Part shown: positions 7,392 through 11,953 of the stretch, piece after piece
Position numbering within the stretch: the stretch's first letter is position 1
Layout: each line of letters begins with the position of its first letter
Assembly (NCBI GenBank): GCA_002399815.1
Contig: DHEJ01000034.1
Coordinates: 17,121-29,073 of the forward strand
Reading direction: 5' to 3'
Length of the DNA: 11,953 nucleotides
Source of the DNA: Acholeplasmataceae bacterium UBA4853
Lineage (GTDB): Bacteria > Bacillota_I > Bacilli_A > Acholeplasmatales > Acholeplasmataceae
Notes under the pieces: generated by a model
The model's database searches: none
The model's input: the letters and a program-made list of their open reading frames with translations, nothing else
Told to the model about the DNA's origin: nothing
Translations under genes and position numbers: made by a program

Positions 7392-8513
7392 ATGGTTTTT
7401 GGAATTTCAGAAGAATTTAATCAAAAGCCCGTTATCAAAGTCATTGGTGTTGGTGGTGGTGGAAACTCTGCAATTAACCGTATGATTGAAAACGACGTTA
7501 AAGGGGTATCCTATGTTGCAATGAATACTGATGCTCAAGTGCTTAAGGTATCTAGAGCAGATGAACGTATTCAACTAGGAAAGAGATTAACAAGAGGATT
7601 AGGTGCAGGTGCTAAACCGGAAGTAGGTAAGCAAGCTGCATTAGAATCAGAAACAGAAATTAGAGAAGTGTTGTCTAATGCCGACATGGTTTTTATTACT
7701 TGTGGTATGGGTGGTGGAACCGGTACTGGTGCTGCACCTGTTGTAGCAAGAATTGCTAAGGAATTAGGCGTATTAACCATTGGTATAGTTACAAAACCTT
7801 TTAAATTTGAAGGTCCTTTACGTATGCAACATGCGATTATGGGATTGGAAGAATTAAAATCAAATGTAGATACACTCATTGTGATACCAAATGAAAGACT
7901 ATTCACAATTGCTGATCATACAATGCAATTACTTGATGCATTTAGAGAATCTGATAAGATTTTAAGACAAGGTGTTCAAGGTATTGCTGAAATTATTGCT
8001 GTTCCAGGTATGATTAATGTCGACTTTGCTGACGTAAGAACTGTTATGGAAGATAAAGGTACTGCATTAATGGGTATTGGAATTGCATCTGGTGAAAACC
8101 GTGCAGTTGAAGCAGCAAGAAAAGCAATTCATTCTAAATTACTAGAAGTTTCTATTGATGGAGCAACTGATGCAATTGTAAACATTACAACAGGTCCATC
8201 GGTATTACTATTTGAAATTGAAGAAGCATTATCAGAAATAAGAAACGCAACTGAATCAGATTTAAACGTTATCTATGGTCATACTGTAAATGTCGATTTA
8301 GACGATGAAATGATTGTAACTATCATTGCTACCGGTTATGAACTTAAAGCTAAAGGTAATGCTGTTGAAGATTTAGCAGGCGATATTTTTAGAAAGAATA
8401 CAGTTGATCAAGTTAAGGTCACTAAGGATGGTTTAAAAACAGTAGAACATCCAGAAGATAAAGATGAGGCACCTAAGAAACGTGAAGTGCCAACTTGGTT
8501 AAAAAGAAAATAA
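7392..8513 (+). CDS. ftsZ: Cell division GTPase FtsZ
   Basis: Tubulin homologue that polymerises into the division ring. The 373 residues carry every expected motif: IGVGGGGNSAINRMI (18-32), the tubulin signature GGGTGTGAAP (107-116), and the T7 loop NVDFADVRTVM (209-219), whose acidic residues complete GTP hydrolysis in the adjacent subunit. A charged linker (about 340-365) leads to the C-terminal peptide VPTWLKRK (366-373), the form that binds membrane anchors such as SepF or FtsA. GGAGGG (7381-7386) lies 5 nt before the ATG. In walled bacteria ftsA usually precedes ftsZ; here tgt does, and sepF three genes downstream is the only anchor gene visible. A hairpin terminator follows directly. 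Confidence 0.98.
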   Translation: MVFGISEEFNQKPVIKVIGVGGGGNSAINRMIENDVKGVSYVAMNTDAQVLKVSRADERIQLGKRLTRGLGAGAKPEVGKQAALESETEIREVLSNADMVFITCGMGGGTGTGAAPVVARIAKELGVLTIGIVTKPFKFEGPLRMQHAIMGLEELKSNVDTLIVIPNERLFTIADHTMQLLDAFRESDKILRQGVQGIAEIIAVPGMINVDFADVRTVMEDKGTALMGIGIASGENRAVEAARKAIHSKLLEVSIDGATDAIVNITTGPSVLLFEIEEALSEIRNATESDLNVIYGHTVNVDLDDEMIVTIIATGYELKAKGNAVEDLAGDIFRKNTVDQVKVTKDGLKTVEHPEDKDEAPKKREVPTWLKRK

Positions 8514-8515
8514 TT

Positions 8516-8537
8516 AAAAGGCGTTAGCGCCTTTTTT
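8516..8537 (+). terminator. Intrinsic terminator or attenuator between ftsZ and ychF
   Basis: AAAAGGCG (8516-8523) pairs with CGCCTTTT (8528-8535) around TTAG and is followed by a run of T to 8537. Only 16 nt separate it from the ychF ATG, and they hold the ribosome site GAAGGAG (8541-8547), leaving no room for a promoter. It probably lowers rather than abolishes downstream expression. Confidence 0.82.
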
Positions 8538-8553
8538 ATCGAAGGAGTATATT

Positions 8554-9651
8554 ATGTTAAGTATCGGAATTGTTGGGTTACCAAACGTTGGGAAATCCAC
8601 ATTATTTAATGCCATTACCAAATCACAAGTTTTAGCAGCAAATTACCCGTTTGCTACAATTGATCCAAACGTTGGGGTGGTTCAGGTTAAGGATGAAAGA
8701 TTAGAGCATTTAGCTCAAATCTATAAATCAGAAAAAATTATTCCAACAGCAATAGAGTTTATTGATATTGCTGGTTTGGTTAAAGGTGCATCTGCAGGAG
8801 AAGGTTTAGGTAATCAATTTTTAAGTCATATTAGACAAGTCGATGCAATCGCTCACGTTATTCGTTGTTTTGATGATACCAATATTACCCATGTTGAAGG
8901 TAAAATTGATCCTTTAAGAGACTTAGAAATTATTGAGATGGAACTACGATTAGCGGATTTAGAATTAATCAATAAACGTTTGCCGAGATTAGAAAAACAA
9001 TTAAAGATTAAAGTTAAAGAAGCAATAATTGAAGCAAGTGCTTTAACTAAAGTTAAGGAAATGATTGAAACTGATGGTAAACCTCAAGATATTGAATTTA
9101 CTGAAGAAGAATCAAAAATGATTAAGAATTTAAATCTTTTATCATTAAAACCTAATTTATATATTGCTAATCTTTCAGAATCAGACTTAGTTAACCCTGA
9201 AAAGAATGCTTATTTTATTCAATTAAAATCAAAAGCACATGGTGCAGGTATTGATGTAATTCCGGTTTCAGCTCAAGTTGAATATGAAATTTCTTCTTTA
9301 GATCATGATGAGCAAGTAGTCTTTTTAGAAAGTTATGGTTTAAAAGAATCAGGATTAGATTCAGTCATTAAAAAAGGTTATGAACTGCTTGATTTAAAAA
9401 CTTATTTTACATGTGGACCAATGGAAGCACGTGCTTGGACATTTATTAAAGGTACTAAAGCACCTCAAGCTGCAGGTATTATTCATACCGATTTTGAAAG
9501 AGGATTTATTAAGGCAGAAACCTTATCTTATAAAGATCTTATGGAGTGCAAGACACCACAAGGAGCTAAAGAAAAAGGTAAAGTACGATTAGAAGGTAAA
9601 GAGTATGTTGTACAAGATGGAGATATTATGCTCTTTAGATTTAATGTATGA
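8554..9651 (+). CDS. ychF: Redox-regulated ATPase YchF (OBG family)
   Basis: A translation-associated P-loop NTPase of the OBG family that binds ribosomes. The 365 residues show G1 GLPNVGKST (8-16), the switch I segment NYPFATIDPNVG (30-41), G3 DIAGLVKGAS (71-80), and NLSE (206-209) in place of the usual NKxD. That replacement is characteristic of YchF and explains its preference for ATP over GTP. A charged helical region (about 125-170) forms the coiled-coil insertion, and the C-terminal TGS domain includes TYFTCGPMEARAWT and the HTDFERGFIKAE stretch. GAAGGAG is 6 nt before the ATG. The stop overlaps the yggS start (ATGA). In other genomes ychF usually sits beside pth rather than in the division cluster. 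Confidence 0.98.
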   Translation: MLSIGIVGLPNVGKSTLFNAITKSQVLAANYPFATIDPNVGVVQVKDERLEHLAQIYKSEKIIPTAIEFIDIAGLVKGASAGEGLGNQFLSHIRQVDAIAHVIRCFDDTNITHVEGKIDPLRDLEIIEMELRLADLELINKRLPRLEKQLKIKVKEAIIEASALTKVKEMIETDGKPQDIEFTEEESKMIKNLNLLSLKPNLYIANLSESDLVNPEKNAYFIQLKSKAHGAGIDVIPVSAQVEYEISSLDHDEQVVFLESYGLKESGLDSVIKKGYELLDLKTYFTCGPMEARAWTFIKGTKAPQAAGIIHTDFERGFIKAETLSYKDLMECKTPQGAKEKGKVRLEGKEYVVQDGDIMLFRFNV

Positions 9652-10241
9652 GTTTTTTAGATTATAAGGAAAAAATCGTTTGTGCATCTAAATATTTTAA
9701 TTTAGATGAAATGATTAAAATCTATAATTTAGGGATTACTAATTTTGGTGAAAACTACGTTGTGAGTTTACTAGAAAAAAAAGAACAACTCAAACATTTA
9801 CCAAATATTAAATGGCATTTAATTGGTCATCTTCAAACAAATAAAGTTAAACAGATTATCAATGAGATTGATTACTTGCATACCTTAGATTCGATTAAAC
9901 TTGCAGAGATGATTCAAAAATACCGTCAAACGCCACTTTCTTGTTTTATTCAAGTGAATTTAGAGAAAAGTGATAGTAAAAGTGGTATTTTTGTTGAAAA
10001 TCTAGACAACTTTATTAAAGAATTGAAAAATTATGATAAAATTAATTTAATCGGTTTAATGACAATCGGAAGTCATGATGACGTGGTAGAAACTGAAAAA
10101 ATATTTATTCAGTTAAATGAACTTAAAAGAACTTATCAATTGAGTCAGACATCCATGGGAATGAGTAATGATTGGCAATTAGCGATAAAACATCATAGTG
10201 ATTTGTTAAGAATCGGTTCACTATTTAAAGGGGTCATTTAA
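9648..10241 (+). CDS. yggS: PLP homeostasis protein YggS/YlmE (COG0325), short N-terminus
   Basis: A pyridoxal-phosphate-binding barrel protein involved in vitamin B6 and amino-acid balance. Visible motifs: VCASKYF with the PLP lysine Lys15, TNFGENYV (31-38), IKWHLIGHLQTNKVK (54-68), SGIF, GLMTIG (136-141), SMGMSNDWQLAI (169-180) and RIGSLF (188-193). At 197 residues it is about 25-35 shorter than usual; the N-terminal helix before the lysine strand is mostly missing, and no in-frame upstream start is evident. The C-terminal eGsTmvRiG motif is altered to HHSDLLRIG. No ribosome site precedes the ATG, which overlaps the ychF stop, so translation probably depends on coupling to ychF. The stop shares one base with the sepF start (TAATG). 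The yggS-sepF order matches ylmE-ylmF of walled Firmicutes. Confidence 0.92.
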   Translation: MSFLDYKEKIVCASKYFNLDEMIKIYNLGITNFGENYVVSLLEKKEQLKHLPNIKWHLIGHLQTNKVKQIINEIDYLHTLDSIKLAEMIQKYRQTPLSCFIQVNLEKSDSKSGIFVENLDNFIKELKNYDKINLIGLMTIGSHDDVVETEKIFIQLNELKRTYQLSQTSMGMSNDWQLAIKHHSDLLRIGSLFKGVI

Positions 10242-10561
10242 TGGGTTTATTTGGGAAGAAAAAGGTTAAAGAAGCAATTGATTTAACATCAGACCGTTTG
10301 ATTATCGAACAACTTAAAAATGATGATGATGCTTATATCACAGGACTGGCAAAATATATGATGGAAGGTTCACCATTAATTCTTAATTTTGATGGACTTC
10401 ACATAGACCGTGCAAATAAAGCAATCGCATTCATTTCTGGTGTTGTTTATGCAGTTGGTGGTCATATTGTTGAAATCAATGAAACGACCTACTTATTTGG
10501 CAATAAAGATGTTTATTCTGATGGTAGTGTAGAACAGTGGTTAAAAAATAATTTAAATTAA
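10241..10561 (+). CDS. sepF: Minimal cell division protein SepF
   Basis: FtsZ membrane anchor. The SepF core (about 17-95) is recognisable: an opening RLIIEQLKNDDDAYITGLAK, then GSPLILNFDGLHIDRANK (43-60) and AIAFISGVVYAVGGHIVEIN (61-80), ending in YLFGNKDV. This matches the family pattern of a NL strand, a DFxxGxxYAxxG helix-turn and a final FLxxP/N strand. At 106 residues it is much shorter than typical SepF proteins (around 150): the long acidic linker is absent, leaving only MGLFGKKKVKEAIDLT as a possible membrane-binding N-terminus. AAAGGGG (10227-10233) precedes the ATG by 7 nt. It sits downstream of ftsZ, whose C-terminal peptide is the expected partner, and immediately upstream of the ileS leader. 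Confidence 0.88.
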   Translation: MGLFGKKKVKEAIDLTSDRLIIEQLKNDDDAYITGLAKYMMEGSPLILNFDGLHIDRANKAIAFISGVVYAVGGHIVEINETTYLFGNKDVYSDGSVEQWLKNNLN

Positions 10562-10562
10562 T

Positions 10563-10763
10563 CTTGCAATGATTAGAACAAGATACACATGTAAAGGTTA
10601 TAAAAGCGAACAGGATATGGTGAGAGCCTGTAAACAAACACATGATGTATTATCAACTATGAGCAAAGTTTTATAATGAGTGCGTATATGAACTTTATAT
10701 ACGAACTAAGGTGGTACCGCGATTACAATCGTCCTTAGAAATATTTTTTTAAGGCGATTTTTT
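10563..10763 (+). promoter_or_regulatory. T-box leader (tRNA-Ile sensing) of ileS
   Basis: The conserved T-box AAGGTGGTACCGCG lies at 10708-10721. The antiterminator pairs CTAAGG (10706-10711) with CCTTAG (10733-10738); its bulge UGGU (10712-10715) fits an NCCA end with A73, as in tRNA-Ile. Stem III is CGTATAT/ATATACG (10683-10703). Stem I begins at CTTGCAATGA (10563-10572), and TTGC (10564-10567) pairs with GCAA (10663-10666). The distal arm pairs ACAGG (10610-10614) with CCTGT (10627-10631) around a GGTGAGAG loop. The specifier is best placed at ATC (10652-10654), an Ile codon read by tRNA-Ile(GAU), opposite AAGATA in the 5' strand. Uncharged tRNA-Ile should stabilise the antiterminator and allow ileS transcription. 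The leader begins only a few bases after the sepF stop. Confidence 0.93.
10728..10763 (+). terminator. T-box regulated terminator
   Basis: ATCGTCCTTA (10728-10737) pairs with TAAGGCGAT (10750-10758), leaving one bulged T, and is followed by a T-run to 10763. The CCTTA portion is shared with the antiterminator, so the two structures exclude each other, the classic T-box switch. Confidence 0.88.
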
Positions 10764-10781
10764 ATTAGAAAGGATTATTAT

Positions 10782-11953
10782 ATGGAATACAAAGACACAT
10801 TATTGATGCCAAAAACAGATTTTGAGATGAGAGGTAACTTAGGTACTAAAGAACCTTTAATCCAAAAACGTTGGGAGACTATTGATTTATATAAAAAAGT
10901 TCTTGAACAAAACAAGGATAATACACCGTTTATTTTGCATGATGGGCCACCATATGCAAACAACAATATTCATATTGGCCATGCATTTCAAAAGACTTTA
11001 AAGGACTTTGTTTTAAGATATCAAACTATGAGAGGTCGTTATACACCTTATATTCCTGGTTGGGATACACATGGTTTACCTATTGAAAATGAAGTAACTA
11101 AAAAAGGTATTGATCGTAAAACGATGTCTAGAGCGGAATTTAGAAAAATTTGCCGTGAATATGCGATTAAACAAGTAGAAGTTCAAAAAGAACAATTTAA
11201 ACGAATTGGTATTTTAGGTGATTGGGATCATCCTTATTTAACTCTGGATAAAACATTTATTGCAGATCAAGTGAGAATATTTGGTCAAATGGTTGATAAT
11301 CAATTAATCTATAAAGGATTAAAGCCTATTTATTGGTCTCCTTCTTCAGAAAGTGCTTTTGCTGAGGCAGAAATTGAATATATTGATAAACAATCTAAAT
11401 CTATTTATGTAGGTTTTGATGTTGTCGATAAAAAGTATGAAAATACTCAATTACTCATATGGACTACAACACCTTGGACATTACCAGCAAATTTAGCTGT
11501 GAGTGTACATCCTAATTTAGATTATGTTTGGTTTAAGACCGAAGATAAAAATTATATTGCTTTAGGGTCTTTATTAGAAAAATTAGTGAATTTATTATCA
11601 TTTAAAGATGTTAAAGTACTTAAAACATTTAAAGGTTCAGAGTTAGAGTTTGTTGGTTATAAACATCCGTTTTATGATCGTTTTGGTCAAGTTATTTTAG
11701 GTGAACATGTCACTGCTGATGATGGTACTGGACTTGTTCATACTGCACCTGGTCATGGTGTTGATGACTATATTGTTGGTAAAAAATATGGTTTAAAACC
11801 ACTTTCACCAGTAGATGAAAAGGGTCATATGACTGCTGAAGCATTACAATATGAGGGGTTATTTTATGAAAAAGCTAACACTCAAATTGTTTTAGATTTA
11901 AAAGAAAGTGGACATTTATTAAGTGAATCAACAATAACTCACTCATACCCTCA
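10782..11953 (+). CDS. ileS: Isoleucyl-tRNA synthetase, 3'-truncated by window
   Basis: Charges tRNA-Ile. The frame stays open to the window end; 390 residues are visible of an expected 900 or more. The class I signature HIGH (64-67) sits in HDGPPYANNNIHIGHA, followed by GWDTHGLPIE (93-102). The CP1 editing domain is present: LLIWTTTPWTLPANLAV (224-240) with the Thr-rich editing motif, and DDGTGLVHTAPGHGVDDY (313-330), which removes mischarged Val. The KMSKS motif and the C-terminal region lie beyond the edge. Ile specificity over Val or Leu is supported by these motifs and by the Ile-type T-box upstream. AAAGGA (10769-10774) is 7 nt before the ATG. Expression should rise when tRNA-Ile is uncharged. 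Confidence 0.97.
   Translation, partial: MEYKDTLLMPKTDFEMRGNLGTKEPLIQKRWETIDLYKKVLEQNKDNTPFILHDGPPYANNNIHIGHAFQKTLKDFVLRYQTMRGRYTPYIPGWDTHGLPIENEVTKKGIDRKTMSRAEFRKICREYAIKQVEVQKEQFKRIGILGDWDHPYLTLDKTFIADQVRIFGQMVDNQLIYKGLKPIYWSPSSESAFAEAEIEYIDKQSKSIYVGFDVVDKKYENTQLLIWTTTPWTLPANLAVSVHPNLDYVWFKTEDKNYIALGSLLEKLVNLLSFKDVKVLKTFKGSELEFVGYKHPFYDRFGQVILGEHVTADDGTGLVHTAPGHGVDDYIVGKKYGLKPLSPVDEKGHMTAEALQYEGLFYEKANTQIVLDLKESGHLLSESTITHSYP

Noticed and set aside
7571..7906. 111-residue reading frame antisense to ftsZ
   Set aside because: Its Pro/Val/Pro-rich stretch is the mirror of the Gly/Thr-rich FtsZ signature; long antisense frames are expected opposite conserved genes.
10649..10651. ATT as the T-box specifier codon
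   Set aside because: Also an Ile codon, but ATC at 10652-10654 sits better opposite AAGATA and just before the AACTATGAGC segment. Both give the same amino acid.
10778..10966. 62-residue minus-strand reading frame over the ileS start
   Set aside because: It is antisense to the ileS start and HIGH region and has no domain signature or independent support.
1..11953. Use of TGA as Trp (mycoplasma code)
   Set aside because: TGA ends the first ABC gene, ychF and queT, and Trp is TGG throughout; reading TGA as Trp would merge or extend these genes.

Overview
This is an AT-rich, gene-dense bacterial window with short intergenic gaps, overlapping stop/start codons and low-GC Gram-positive style Shine-Dalgarno sites. 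Trp is written TGG and TGA is used as a stop (for example at 1657-1659 and 9649-9651), so the organism uses the standard code, unlike Mycoplasma and Spiroplasma. Gene content suggests a wall-less or reduced Firmicutes relative, most likely an Acholeplasma-type mollicute: division genes ftsZ and sepF sit together without any cell-wall genes, and T-box and preQ1 riboswitches are present. The genus is inferred from style and content, not proven.

Region 1 (1-3927) is an ABC exporter operon. Two ORFs that overlap by 4 nt (the first cut by the window edge) each fuse an N-terminal ATPase to an FtsX-like permease with four membrane segments and a large outer domain, a MacB-like architecture. It ends at a UUCG-capped bidirectional terminator shared with the convergent next gene.

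Region 2 (3929-5634) holds a divergent pair: a nitroreductase on the minus strand and mutY (adenine glycosylase) on the plus strand. An imperfect palindrome lies between their two candidate -10 boxes. mutY overlaps queT tail to tail by 13 nt.

Region 3 (5622-7337) is a queuosine-precursor module. queT (ECF-type importer, minus strand) sits behind a preQ1-I riboswitch, and diverges from tgt (tRNA-guanine transglycosylase) through two face-to-face, interleaved promoters. The Tgt protein keeps its catalytic core but has lost all four zinc ligands that normally define the family, the most unusual protein feature in the window.

Region 4 (7342-11953) is a stripped-down division-and-translation cluster: ftsZ, a hairpin terminator, ychF, yggS (ylmE), a minimal sepF, an isoleucine T-box leader and the 5' part of ileS. 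In walled Firmicutes the run ftsZ-ylmD-ylmE-sepF-ylmG-ylmH-divIVA-ileS is common. Here ylmD, ylmG, ylmH and divIVA are missing and ychF is inserted. No tRNA or rRNA genes, CRISPR arrays, insertion sequences or prophage genes were seen. The longest non-coding stretch (10562-10781) is the T-box leader.
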